Shown here: one piece after another, positions 33,211-47,400 of the stretch
How the letters are laid out: every line of letters begins with the position of its first letter
Position numbering within the stretch: position 1 is the stretch's first letter
From: Ignelater luminosus
Lineage: Eukaryota > Arthropoda > Insecta > Coleoptera > Elateridae
DNA length: 64,000 nt
Assembly (NCBI GenBank): GCA_011009095.1
Contig: VTPC01001013.1
Coordinates: forward strand, 1 to 64,000
Reading direction: 5' to 3'
Translations under genes and position numbers: made by a program
The notes under the pieces: model-generated
What the model was told of the DNA's origin: nothing
The model's input: the letters and a program-made list of their open reading frames with translations, nothing else
Databases searched by the model: none

Positions 33211-33301
33211 ATTAGTTGACTAAAGTTTATATTAAAATTGTTGCGTTATTTTGACAAATATTTAATAAATAGTTTTAGTTGTAAATTAAAGTCAAGTGCA
33301 A

Positions 33302-33353
33302 ATAGTAAACCCGCCAAAGCCTGTCCCAAGCCAGGTTGAAAAAGGGTGAGGGT
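33302..33353 (+). other. Conserved 3' block, copy 2
   Basis: About 92 bp past the stop of gene 2; see the block at 31673-31726. Only a few substitutions separate the two. Confidence 0.7.
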
Positions 33354-33499
33354 AGTAAATATCAGTAGGTATCATGATTAAAATAAATGAAAGATAATGG
33401 TTTTACTATTCTCAAATTTTTCTGAGTTTATGTTTATCAAAGGAATTTATGGAGTAAATAATTGGCAGATTAGAATTGGTTTGATCACAGTAATTTTTA

Positions 33500-33910
33500 T
33501 GTTCAACTCTTTCTCAGGATTGAAATGGCATCTTGAAACAGCCTGGGCTAAAATGTGGTCTCTAGAGTAAGGCTAGAATTTTTTATTTTAATTGTTAGCT
33601 AATGGTTCGGTCCTACATCCTTCCGGTCATATACTTTAAAGATGAGATCCTAGGCAATAAAATACAGCAGCATACAAAGAAGCTAAAGTTAAATTGTTCT
33701 ATTCTGAAAAAATGTCATATACCATCAGATACTTCTTCTACGACAAAGAGAAAAGGAACAGTTTTAAAATGAATGAATTTAGAAGAAAGAAGATGAAGAA
33801 ATCAAAGTACCCAAAAATTTCATTAGGTACCAACCATATAAAAGAACACTAAAGAGCATTAGAATTTAAATGTTTAAATTTGTAAATACAAATAAGTTAG
33901 TTGACTAGTT
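33500..33910 (+). pseudogene. Decayed FKIPRVRLY-family gene, copy 4
   Basis: From about 33640 the DNA aligns with exon 2 of gene 2 (aaaatacagcagca, gacaaagagaaaaggaacag, atcaaagtacccaaaaa, caaatttgtaaatacaa-like tail, ttagttgacta). Deletions and frameshifts break the frame and the FKIP core is damaged. Upstream, about 33565-33600 resembles the exon 1 end and intron start. The conserved 3' block is not present. Confidence 0.6.
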
Positions 33911-36900
33911 CATGTAGTCTACTGATACTACTAATCAACCCAAGCTGATATTAATTTGTTTTGGAGATAACTGTATGATGCTCTTTCAAGAATTTTAAAC
34001 AAATATAAGATAAAAGTGGTCTACCTATAGTTTAACTACGATGATGTATTGAAGTCATAATGACAATTACAGTTTCACAAATTGCCTTGCTTTAATAAAA
34101 CAGTAGAAGGCTAAAAACTAGTTTTTAAATATGTTTGATAAATGCAAAGTATATGTATCTAATAGAAATCATGTCATCTGCTGCCATTTAATGCTTTACC
34201 TTCTGCTTACTTTTATAAAACAAAATGTTAGAACATCATGGTATGCAGACACTAAGTAAAAGGTGTGAACATTAGTTTACGATATAAAAACATAAAACTA
34301 CCGTATGACACCACTGCTGTGTCAAAATGACAAATAAAATTATTCAAGAACATTATTCTATTTAGACTAGAGTGAGAACTAAGTCAGAATTCAAGAATCA
34401 ACTTCCACGAACACTGATGTGTATGTGGCAAGCAAAACATAACATGTACCAAATGAACCCTCAAGCAATGCACCTTATATGCATTCATAATTCACCTTAT
34501 CATAAGAACTGAATATACTAAATTAGATACAGCAAATAACCAAAAATCTCAAAAGAATGCAACTCTGTACCCCATAATAAAACTATACAGGACAAGTGAA
34601 TTCAGTTGTTATTCATAAGAAATGCCTTGCTGATTCATTAAGGTTCTATAAGATGATGCAACAGATGTTTTATATTATGAAGTATTCTTTCCAGAACAAT
34701 TAAATTTGTTTTGCATAATTTAAGCTAATTAAGGATATAACAAGTTTTGTTCCCTAAATGGACTTAATACAGTTTTATTCTGGGGTACAAAACTAAATTA
34801 TATTCAAAAATAACCAACAAATAAAGCAAACCGAAACAATAAAATGTTGTTATGCATTTATTTGTACAAGTTTTGCTGCTTGCACATTTAATTGCATCTG
34901 TGACCCCCACAATGGTAATTGCAATAGTGGCAAAAGAGTGAGGAACTCAAAAACCTAACAATGCCCCACTTTAATTAAATATTAATTAAATTTGTAAGAT
35001 TATTAAAGAATTTTCTATTTACAGATTTCCATACCTCATATGCCACATTATTGTCCAACATTGATGATAATATTTATCAACAGTTTCATTATAGAAAACC
35101 AAGCTTTTCTACTAATTTACTAAAGAAGTTTATTGGTGACTTAATTAAGGTACTATAAGTGGATTATTGCCTTGAATATCTATTTAATTGCAGATCTTAC
35201 TCATTTTGTACTGAACAACTACAGTAAATGATGCAATTAAACATTGGTAATATAAATAATCTCTATAGGGCAAACTACTCAATTATAATAGTGTGTTTTG
35301 CTATAAGTGGAAAAAGTGCAGGACAGTTTAGCCATTTATCTATATTAAGCAAGCACTATCGTTATACTTATGTATCAACTTCTTTATGTTGAAACGACTT
35401 ATTGGCATTAACCGGCAAATTAAAATGAATAGAATTTACAAGAAATACACAGAAATCATCATTACTGTTTGTTAATAGAAGTCCCTATAGAGTATAGAGT
35501 CATAATTCAGCTTCCCTTTTGAACTCAATATAGTAATATAACTTTAGAATGTACTGTAAAAAAGATTCTTCGGATAAAGAAATTGTGCAAATAATATAGT
35601 GACAATGGCAGACATACAGATTGTATATGTAAATAAAAGTGTTTGTAAACTTATAAAGATATAACGTGCATGAATTAACAATTTTATTGGCAACACATTA
35701 AAAGTCATTTTACATTATCAACAGCAATCATTGCAAGAATCGAAGCATTACAATACAAATTTAACTGATCATGAGCTTTCACCAATTATTTTTATCCTCA
35801 TTATGGGTTATATTATCCAGTCTTAACTGTTTTTGAAACTTCCTATAATATAAATAAAATAATAAAATTTATTGCATCGATTGACTAAGTCGAATTTTAT
35901 AACATCTTGTCATCGGTTTCTTGGTTGTGCTTAGACATGTTGAAATCTTCGCTGGATTCTTAATTTTCATTCTGGAAATTGAAATAATTATTAATTACTC
36001 TAAAATGGTAAATTAATTCTCATCGTTTAATAAATTAATGTAAATATTTGTACCCTAGAACTGTAATGTCCTAATCAGTTTTTCTAAATACCTTACTGGT
36101 ATTGAAAGAAAAATCGTTTGTGGCATCAACTTATCGGATTTTTGTAATTGATGTCTTCAAGAAGATTTTGTGAAATGCAAATGTAAATTATAGAGCCCAG
36201 TGTGGTCTTGAGCTTCAACTAAAACATTTTAAGAGGTAGTAGATTCATTCTCATCTCTTAATATCAATTATCGTAAATTAATAACATCATATTACCTTTC
36301 ATCCACACTGGTTCCATTATGCTAAATAATAGTTGTTTTAAAATCAACACTTGCTTGTTATTGGAAGTTTCATTCCTACAAACGTGAAATCAAAATTAAT
36401 AATTAGAAATCATATTTTTCAAGAATATGTTGATATACATTAATGAAATACTTATACATTTTCCATACACTTGGCAATAGAAACTATTTATTATTATATA
36501 TGAAGAATGTGAAATAAAATGTTCACGTCTCGTAGATACAAGAGAATCTTGAAATTTATTCATATTTGAGACTGAAAATCCTGAAAATACAATACAGAAT
36601 GTACGATACCTTAGAAGTACCACTTAGTACTTACTTGTCATTTTATGCTATCATTTAATAAGACATAATATTATTATGAAATACATTATTAATAGACCTC
36701 ATACATTTCAACTAGTAAGAACATAACCTCACAATTGTAAACTACACTGTAGGTTATGTAGTTATTTCGGTGTTAAATTAACAGTTTAAAACGCCTAAAA
36801 GAGCAAGATAATGTAGCGTAGATATTCAGTGATTATCAAAACATAATTATATAGATTTTGCACAAAGGAAATTTATCAGCAGATCCTTGGTTGATAGGTA

Positions 36901-37495
36901 AACATGTAAACATGTTGTCAAATACTATACAGGTCCGTACTGGCTCTAACTACATATGTATATAATCAATGGGTATCCTCATGCATTGAATTCCGACAAC
37001 TAATAAAAAGCGTTGCATTTAATACAAAATTGGTTCTTAATGATAATACAATATTTTCCTTCGTGTGGAGAACGTGCAACACTTAAAACGCCTTTTTTCA
37101 AAATTACCTATACAGTGCATTAATATAAATAAGTAGGAACGATTCTTAGGAACCTTACTGTTATTATGCTAATAATTCTCGAAGATCAATACATTTAATA
37201 GAAAGTTTTTTAATACAATTCCATCCAATTAGATAAATACTTAAACAAGAACTTTTCTTATGTATTGATGTATACGATGTATACCTACTTTACTTTTTAC
37301 CATAGACAAATTGACCAATAAGGCGAATGGGCAATCACCCCGTGAACCTATCTGTCTGTGATTCTTTAGCTTGCATGTTGCCTACTCAATACTTTTTGTT
37401 TTGTTTTTGCTTAGTAAACACTGTTTGTTATCTATTGAACATAATATTCCAAACTTAAGAACTACCTAAGAAATATGATTCCGTTAGTAACCGAT
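33911..37495. other. Long AT-rich stretch; only weak minus-strand exon candidates
   Basis: No gene is recognised. Between 35890 and 36320 the minus strand shows small splice-bordered pieces. One example is ATG at 36317 with seven codons to a gtaat donor at 36295, joining in frame to an acceptor at 36218 and giving a 28-codon ORF. This could be a non-coding or micropeptide transcript but has little support. Confidence 0.3.
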
Positions 37496-37756
37496 TTAGA
37501 CCAAATTACATTTTCGAGCAAACTTGCCACATTTTGCAAAAGTTATTCTTTGTGGCGTGTCTCCCTTACACTTGCTATCATTTGCAGCACAAACAAGACT
37601 AAAGGGCTTGCATTGGACTGAAATGACTTCCTTGGCCATAAGGTCGAGTTTACAAAAATCAACGCTTGGTAGTCTGATGTGAGGTTTTTTTCTCGACTCT
37701 TTATACTTTTCTCTCAATTCTCTAACGGCTATAATGTGTAACCTTGCAATACGCAT
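37496..37756 (-). CDS. Cys-rich terminal exon, possible Kazal-like domain
   Basis: The 86-codon minus-strand frame starts directly after an acceptor (gaatttttcag) and ends in a stop, so it is likely a last exon rather than a complete protein; no signal peptide is encoded here. After a basic helix-like part, six cysteines follow: FCKLD, VQCKPFSLVC, SKCKG, FAKCGKFARKC. The C-x6-C and ITFAKC-x6-C arrangement is reminiscent of Kazal-type inhibitors, but the spacing F-x2-C instead of Y-x3-C makes this a weak suggestion. The upstream exon is not identified in 37757-38400. Confidence 0.45.
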   Translation of the reverse strand: MRIARLHIIAVRELREKYKESRKKPHIRLPSVDFCKLDLMAKEVISVQCKPFSLVCAANDSKCKGDTPQRITFAKCGKFARKCNLV

Positions 37757-38400
37757 CTGAAAAATTCAGCTAATACAATATCCACTCTGTACTGTCACTG
37801 CTGATCTTTGGAGAGAGAGAGAAACGTCTTGGGCAATTTTTACAAACTCGTCGTCTGATTAGTTTGGAAGTCACAGTTACTCTTGCCATATTAGAAAAGA
37901 ACTTGCTGCACTATAACTCTTGCTTTTCCATAACTTATAAAACTCATAAGCAGAAACCTAGAATTTTGCTATAATATTCAGCAGCAACAAGGGCTTCAGG
38001 AAAGACAAGGTTTGAAAACTATCATTCTGTAAGATTATTGTACAAAAGCTACTTTTCTGATGAAAATCTAAATTTTATTTAACATTAAACGAAACACTTA
38101 CAACAAGAATCTCAAGCTTGCAAGTTAAGTCTACTTTAAAGAGTCAAATTTGAAATTGTGATGTTCAAAATTGGTATAATTTATAAACTTACAACACTTA
38201 TTAACAATACATAAAAACTGGAATAAAAAAATCCTTAAATATAAGAGACAAATTAATTGTCAATAACTAAAAGCATTATTATTATTGTTAAATACTAAAG
38301 AACATACAGTATGTTTACTATATGCGTACAATACTTATTAGCAAATTTCTATCAATAATACTAATCTAAATTTGGTAAAATCTACTTAACATCTTTTAAA

Positions 38401-41400
38401 TTATTTATAATCTTCGTCTTCTTTGTCGATGATTTGAACAGCTCTATCTTTGTTAATAGACAAAATCTGTCTAGAATTTGTTTGAATTGGTCTTCTGTAT
38501 CTCAAACTTGCCAAACTAGTAGCCTGTGATTTTAATCCATCTGGATATTGTATTCTAAACTCTTCTTGATTATTAGGTTGGGTATCTTGATTTTCAGTCT
38601 GTGTCTCCTCCTCAGTTTCTTGTTGTACTCTAGATGGACGTTGCTTACGTGATCTTACTCCAGTCTTTTTACGTTTAATTTGCGGTCTTGGTATTGGTTG
38701 CGGTAATTGAGTGTCGGGTTTTTCTTCGTTTCTATCTTCTTCTTGAAACTCAGGTTGTTGAGGTGTATCTTCTTGTGGAGACTCATAATCTATTGATTCT
38801 TGTTGTGGAGGTAACGGTCTTAGACCTATAGGTTGTATTGGTTGATAAGAGAGAATTTGAGGTTGTAAAATATATCTTATTGTTGGTTTTGGATACCCTA
38901 CTGGTTCAGCAGACTGTAACTGTTGAATAGGTATTGGTTGATAACCAACAACATTTTGTTGAAATGGTTGTCTTAGAAGTTGTTGTGGAACTTTTTTGGG
39001 GCGTATCTGTACGTAAAGTTGTTGCTGAACAAATTGTTCTGGTCGAGCTTGCTGGTGATCTGCTTGTACAGGTTGTAGGTGCTGATATCTTAAAAGTTCT
39101 GGCTGCACTCTTGAAGACAATCCTTCGTTCAAAATTGTTGGATGTTGAGGAATTATAGGAATCAAGATTTGTTGAGGTGGTAATGGTATCAATTGTTGTG
39201 GAATAATTCTGGGTTCTTTTCTTCGGGGTGGTTCAGGCTTTTCCGAATTCTCTTCGGTTTCCTCTTCAGTAACGGGTTGAGTTGCTTGATATTTCTTTAA
39301 TGCAGTCTTTTGAGACACATAAATAGCTGATTTTGCTGAGGGTGTATCATCATCAACTAGAGGCTTTTGAAACATTACAGGATTTATGGGTATATAGGTT
39401 AAAGTACCTTGCGTAGTTTGTGGTTGAATTTGTTGATATCTTGGTTGTGGCTGTTGTTCTCTGGGAATGTATTGGGGTTGCGCTGCATGGTATGGGTAAG
39501 GTTGAATGAATTGTTGGGGTTGGATATTTGGGTGAATGTGGATTAGTTGTGGCGCTGAAACAATCTGTTGGTACCTGTGAGGTTGGTTGGGCTCACTGAA
39601 AACAAATAAAAGTTATTAGAATACACACTATAAGAGCGTTTTTAGAACAAAACACAGCTACAACTATTTGAGGCGAAAAAAAACATTTAAGTCAAATTTT
39701 AATATTATTCAGTCTTAAGCTCTATCATCAGAAAATAGAGAACTTTTGATTAACTGATTTTATACTATGGAGGGATGGTAAGAGATACAACGCTGTGCTA
39801 ACTCAGTAGCTTGAAACAAGCAGGTCGAGTTCAAGCTTCAGTCGGGTCATTTAAATTTCAAAAAAAGTAGAATCAGCACAATTTGACTGTAATGTTCCAG
39901 AAAGTGGAGCATTTGGATTTACTTCTGTAGAACAAAATTGTAGTTTTCTGATCCAAATTGACAGATACATAACACAAACTTGTACAAATTGAAGATCTCT
40001 ACCGACAATCCAAAGAATAGTAAAAAAAACAATTAATAATAATTACTGCAAACAAATGATCTTATAGTAGTTGAGACGCATCAGCAATCACCTTCGCCAA
40101 CCCCTTCTGATAGAGGAACATGTGACGGTGATTGATGAACTTCTTCTTCTTCTTCTCGCTAGTACAAAAGTTTAAGGTGAACTTCAAAACAATTAGATCT
40201 ATCCATAGACTCTTCCATTTAACGAAATATCTTAGAAAAAGTACACTTGAAGAGTCCGCTATTGCTTTCTTCAAAAAGAATTAGCTATATGTATTGGTCA
40301 GAAATTCAACTCAGTGTTTTCAAACTAAGCTAATTAAATCACGATCGTTTTCAACCTTGTTGAAAAGTTATAAACTTGTATGTCAAACGGCTGCCGTAAT
40401 TATAACCTCCGATTTGAATGTAACCAAAAGAGTGGGTCCTTTAAGGCTTCTATAGATACAAATGATACAATTCCTTTTATTTGTTATTGGAGGCTTAATA
40501 GTCTGGTTTCTAATGAATCCTTCTTGAAAGTCTTCTCTTTCTCAGTGCAAGGTTGCATATATAGAGTCTTCTCTAGGAATGCCTATAGTATGTATGTGTC
40601 TCCTCAGACTACAGTGACCGGTTACTAATCTACTTTGTGATCTACTTAATTGCAGGACGTTAGTATTCAATGCTTTCCAGAGAAAAACGTATTGTCTTAC
40701 TGTATTTTAACCATAAGGTGCAGTTCCAATGATTCTGGCTCGAAATGAGGTCAAATGTTGTCGTTAGCTATCTATGAAGTTTTGTAAGCAGTTCCAGATT
40801 AATTTGTTAACGTGCTAATGCTTTTAAAGCGGCCTAACTTTTTTCAACAACGACTTCAATAGCACGTATTCAACTATGACTGTAATTGCTTCTTATGTCA
40901 TCCAAAAAAGAGTTAAGGCTTTTAAGTTTTGACATCTCTAGTCTGGTCTGTAGGCCGCTGAGCCATAGGTAACCATAGGTCGTCCTGCACCACACGTAGA
41001 ATTAATTTTCTGGTTCTCCCAACGTAATTTTATTGTCATAAGAAATATTTCTATTTTTTCACTTAGATACTCAGATGCTTCTTTTTTTTCCCAATTTGCA
41101 TGTTCGTCATCGATCTTTATTAGGAAGATTTGATATTCAATCGGTTTGACTCTTTTGAATTTAGTTAAACTTGATCCAAGAAAAAAGAAAAAAATAGAAG
41201 TGGAAACAGGACAGTTGCAACCACCAAAAAGTTTCCTGAAATTGAGATACCGCCTATCAAACGTAACGCTTTTACTCTATACCAGAAAAACTATGAAGCA
41301 ATAGGTAAGGAGACAGCAAAGAATATTATTGTGTGGTATTTTGGTAATAACAAACGGTTGACAAATCTCATGGTATGAAGTAGTAAAGGAAAAAATAAGA

Positions 41401-44400
41401 CAAAGACTACTATTTGCAGTATAACCTACACTGTGTTCTAGTTTTTCTTCTTAATAATTATTGCTTTATGAATTAAGCGTTGGGATCTTTAATAGATGCT
41501 GTTTCTTGTACTTTAATTAACACAGTAGACTCAGGATAAAGTGGTTTAAAGTGAGGACTAAATGTGATTTTGATATTTAGACTAACAATTAAGATTGTTA
41601 CACGAAGTGTAGTGACTAAAGATACTAGCTAATGCCTCAAGATTGAAGTAGTAAGGAGAGGTACACCAAAGCTTTCGAATGTCTAATGGTAGTGACGAAA
41701 CTGATGAATAACCGGAAGACAAGAATGCAAAAGGAAGCAAAAGAAAGATGAGTAAGTGTGGAATTCTGAATGCGTGCCCCCCTTCTATAAAATAAAGCAC
41801 GAACCGTCACTATCTATTATAGAATCACGCAGCAAAATTTTAATCTCAACAAGTGCAATTATGAATTTTAAAAAATAAAAACGACTAAGCTGTATGGTCC
41901 TTTTATATAAAACTCAATTTGTGACGATTCAGTAACTTTTAATAACAGTTTGCTATGTAAAATATAAATATACTCGATTGGGTTTACTACTAATGCAATG
42001 CTTTTGTTTTTCAAGTTAATGTTTTATTGATTTTAATTCTTAATTTAACCTTAGAATTTAAAAAGTCAAAAGCTTTTCATTTCATTATTGTATCATTTGT
42101 TATTTATTACGCAGTGTTAATAGCTGTTGTGGGTGTTTTAAATTAGAAAAAGTTTATTTTGCAAAACAAATATAGGCAAATTCGTGTAAACCATCCTACA
42201 ATTTCAAATTATACACATGCATCCGTTGCAAATAACCTTGCAACATCCCAATAAGTTTTGTTTCAAGCAATAAACTATTGTTTCAATATGGTATATGTCA
42301 CTGAAGCTACTTTGATATTCAGAATTTTTATTTCATAACCTTCTAATTCCTAACAATCTTATTTATTGATTCCACTCTAAAAGATTCTCTAATATCAATT
42401 ATATAACAACATAAAAATGTTGAGACAAATCTCTGTGTAACTCAATAACCTATTCTTGATGACATTATCACTTTTACACCATGTGAACTAAAAGTTTCTC
42501 ATTCAAAGAGCACATAAAATTTTTATGAGAAATGTACCTAAATGAAAATAAAAAAATGTCGTGCCTATAGATTATTTATACCACTTTCACTTATTTTGAT
42601 TAATTTCCCGTTAAATTAGTTATAAACATGAAGTGAAGATAGGTCGGTACACGTATTAAAGCATGTTTGTTATGTTTTATGACCAATTAACATATCTGTC
42701 TTTCTGACTAATTAATTATCTTTCAAAATAAGCAATTGGAAAAAACAGGTGAAATGGTACCAATCCAAACAAGTTTTCAATTGCGTAACCTACAAAACAA
42801 GATGCGGATTCTTCGCAGTTAATCACAATTTAAAAATATTTTTTTTTAGTTATCAGAAATCACTTTCACATATGTATCGAATATTTTAGGTGAGAACGGA
42901 TGAGCTTGCGTAATTAGTCTAAAAGTTGTTTTTGTAAACGCCAGCTTATTTGAATTAATGTGTACCGGTTGGATTGGAGGAATCAACACTTGAATTTTAA
43001 TACGGTAGGAAGTCAATATCATAAATTCTCAGTTTTTTTTGTGTATCGTCAGTAGCAATACTTTTAAACAGTAAGTCATGATGAGATGAAAAGATAAAAT
43101 GATTTTATGCAACGCGATTTATAATACTTTATGCAATCTTCTTGAGCAGGTAGTTAGGATTCGTACAAAGTTCACTGCTCTTGATAAAAAAATTGACATG
43201 AGAATATTCATCAGTTAAAATTCTATCGTAATTATAAAATTAGATCTGCAGTAGGTACTATTACTAATATATGGTATTGCATAAACAGAAACAAATGCAA
43301 CTTTTTGAAAAATATACGAAACATTCTCTAATTTATTGTAATTATTGTTTATAGCGTAGTAGATGTTTTGTTTATATTATTTTCTTATCAAATATTTAGT
43401 AATTTACTTCTAGTAGCTTGTTGCAATTGTAATTTCGCAGATCTGCCTTTATTTCTATCAAAATAAAAACAGACACTATTTGGACATTAAGGAAAATAAA
43501 TAGATACAAAGCTTTTGAGCTTGAAGATTTGAAACTGATTAATATTTAATATAAAACAAAATTTATGCTCTCTATTAAACCTTGTTAAGATTTTAAACCA
43601 TAACACCTGAAGCAAACATGTCAAACATATTTTGCTTTATCTTTTATGGCCTTTTTTATTTTAGCCAATTTTCGCTCAGTTTTTTTTCAGACATAACATA
43701 AAATGTGTTTCATTTATTACTTTCTTGCTGTTTCTATTGATAAAGTTTCAAACTTTAATAAAATTCTTTTATTTTCTCTCAATCCTGTTATGTGTTTTAT
43801 ATGAGGTGACTGTGAAATACAATTTTACCGGCTTTAGTCAGCAAAGAAATGAAGTCACGCTGTTCTAGATTTGTTGTTCAGGCAACAGATTACTAGTCTC
43901 CTTTCCATAGATTTCTTAAAAGTCTTCTGAAGGTTCGATTTTAAACTGAGCCCTGGAAAGATCCCAAAATGAATAAAGCTTTTGGGTAAAGGATCTTCTT
44001 GTAAAGATGATCATGAACTTTTGACAGGGCATATTACTGAAATAGTAAATAGTAAATTCAAATTGTGCGATAAAAAAAAAGTTCGTCCACGTCCTCTGTC
44101 GTTGTATCCTAAAAATACCAAGAAGGTACTGATACTTTTAAGCAGCCTATCTGGGGCTCAAGAACATAAAAGCCGTACAATCTTCTGCAAGTAGTATTAA
44201 TCTCGTTAGAGCAGTTTTGGAATAGAAGTTCAATAAGTAAAAACACAAAGGGTTTCACTTATTAAAAATATAAATATTAGCTTCCATTGTCATTGTTGTC
44301 AAGGTTGCAAATACGTTCTGAAGAATAGTCAAATCGTCTCTAGAAAGTTGGTTCAGCAATTCAATTTCTACAGAGTGTATAACAGTTGATTAAACTTTTC

Positions 44401-47400
44401 AGAATGGTAAATTGGGCAAAGTTCAAACTTTTAGATTTGTTATAGTATTTGATTTACACTTTTTGGTCTCTACAGATGATTTAAAGATCAAGCAATTAAG
44501 AGACTGTTTTTGATCCAAACCTTGATCATTTTATTTACTTTAAACCATAAAATTCAATATTTAGTATTGATTTCTTGTCTTTTGATGACCCTTATATTGT
44601 CAGAAATAAACATTTAACTTTTTTGGCCTTTAAAGTTCAAATGACTAGAAGGAATTTTTTAGTAGCAAGCACGTTGAAATATTAGTTTTCAACAAATCAT
44701 AGCATAATAGTAAAAAAAACTTACTTTTGTGTTTCTGGCTGCACTGTATAAGATAAAGGAACTGGTTGTTGTAATATTCTTTGTGGTTGTATTCTGCGTA
44801 CTTCTTGTTCTACAGCTTGAGGAGGAGGAGTTGCTTGCGCATAACGCAGCGATGCTGCTTGTTGTTCGCTATAAATGGTTTTAGTCGTTGGAGTTACTTC
44901 TTTTAAGAACTGTTCTATAGGATTTGTCGGTCTAATATATACTTTTTTCTTCGTTGGAGCATAGGTTACTAACTGTGCGTAAGTTAATCTTTGTGGTTTG
45001 ATAACATTTCTTGGAGTCTCTTGTTCGATTTCAGAATATAAATTTTGTTCCTGGCCGTCTGTTGTTGTTTCTCGTAATGGAGACTGTGTTATCCCATGGA
45101 AAATGGTTTCTGGGTGTCTGGAAAAAATAAATAATATCAAATATTAAAGTGATTCAAGGTCAAAAAAATTTGAATATCTTCCCCAAATTGATAAGTCAAA
45201 GATTTTACTAATATTAGATAAAGAAGACTTACTCACTTAATCTTAAATGGTATGAAGACAATATCTTTTAAAATACTATGTAATCAAATTGTAATTAGAA
45301 AATTTATACCTTCAAATAAAAGACTACGGTTTTGTATTATACTGATCGCACATAAATATACCAATTAGAGCGACTAACTAGTCTTAAGCGGTAATATCCT
45401 TGATCCTTGAGCTAGAACTTGCCCATCACTTTCCTAAAAATTCTTGGTCAGATTCCTTTAAATCAGTCTTGTATATTCAGTAACTAAATACTCATGTTAG
45501 TGGTATTAATAGAATTCTCATAAATGAACTTGTTTGCAGTACCACTAAAAGGAAATGACAACTTAAATGTGCCATTTGTCTCCTTTGTTTTTCATAGCAA
45601 ATTACGTTTTTAAAATTTTTTGAAATGTTTATTGTCAACTACTTAGATATTTACCCTATAATTGTAACACAATTTCGAATGCAGTAACTTGAAATAGTTG
45701 TAATGTACGTGACAACTTATAATGTGTCTTTTAACTATACTCTTTTTACTTCGAAATCAGTCAGGGATTAATGAATATAAAGAAGTAAGTGTTTGACAAA
45801 ATTATTTACTTTTCAATGGCGTAACATAGTTTTATTCAAAATCGGTGGTGAACATTATACTGTTGACATAATAGGCATGTACACAACAGTCTTACAGAAT
45901 GTTATACACGTTATTCACAAGATACTTAAAGAGCAAGATATTTGGCTTCTCAAAGCCCGGCTTTATCTGACAATAAGGCCTTTGTTAAATAAAGATACAA
46001 AAATAGCTGTTTTGCCAAAAACGTATCAAACATAAAAGTCCTGTATCTGGAAAACGGTACAGTTTAGAAAATAAATTTAATTTGTTGTATACACTGGCAT
46101 CATGAAATGTATTGCATTCCCAGTGTGGTCACTATAAAGCAGATTTACACATTTTTATACCTGTTAGATTTTGTAAAAGTATTCCAATAAAACTAACGGA
46201 ACTGATGTACTTGCAAGTTCAGCTTTATTACATGAAATGATACATTTTTGTTGAGCATACTTTTCTGCATTAATAGTTCTAGAAAATAAATAACAAAATA
46301 GGAAAAAATAGAGTTACGTACAAATCCAAGTTGCATCCAGCAAAGCTAAATAATGTAAATATTAAAGGTAGGAAATGCCTTTAGAACTCGTTTCATAACT
46401 AATAAGTATGGTTTGACGTCTAAGACTTGAGAAAAGACAAAGTCCGACTGCAGCTGACATGGTAGAGGGCAAAATTCTTGGTGAAAAGCGCCAAGGTTGA
46501 CTCTGAACCACAGTAGGTGACCCGGTAGAAAGCCAAAACGAACTTGAGCCACCGTAGATGGCCTTGTAGATAGTGAAGCTCAGTCTCACAAGAAGATTAG
46601 TTTTCCATACGAAGACACCTAGTTCTTAGGGCTCATCATCATCACACAGTGTTTAATTTCACTAAACATCAATTTTTTAAGTTTTCTTGGAGCAGCAGAA
46701 AGATTAGTGCCCAGGTAGCGCGGCGGAGAGAAAAGCCTGACGGTGAACTAACGCAGGTGGCTTGGTGGAAGATTACCTTTGACACTGAAGATAACAGGAC
46801 TTATGAAGAAAATAGAATTAAGTGCAAATCTAAAACCACATAAAAAGTGAGAGACTTTTTTGCTATAAAAAAACTGGAAATGCTAACAATGTGCCGAGCA
46901 GTATCCTGTCCAGTTTAATCATTTTAATGTATTCGATTCGAACTATTCAATCAACGATCGTCATTCAAAACTGATAAGTATGGTTTTATGTGTAAGATCT
47001 GGGTTAGGGCGAAATGCGACTGTAGGCGACAGACCTGAAAGAGGTCGTCTAATAGAAGATAAAGTTCGAACTTGGTTTGAACATTGAACATCAATTTTGC
47101 CTAGAGTGGCGTGGTGTAGAGTAAAGCTCAACCTTACAAAAAGGGTGGTTTTCCATATAAAGGTCTCTCGTTCTTCATGCCCATCATCCGCAATGTCCAA
47201 TTCTACTAAATTGTTTTAAGTTGGTCTTGAGTGGCATAAGGGTTAATGCGATTTTGACAATGGGCAAGTTCCGTATAATATCTAAAAGGACTGTAATAAT
47301 AATAGAAGTGCTAGAAAGATTATTGTGGATGAAACAAGTAAAGTCTTGCGATTAATACAAATATACAGGGTGTGTTTTTATAGGATGCATAGTATTTGAG

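Noticed and set aside
45793-46035. 80-codon plus-strand ORF within the PQ-rich gene intron
   Set aside because: No recognisable domain and no splice or promoter context.
47363-47376. TATACAGGGTG motif as an end of another element
   Set aside because: No inverted partner is found within several kilobases; the same holds for single motifs near 26941 and 27737.
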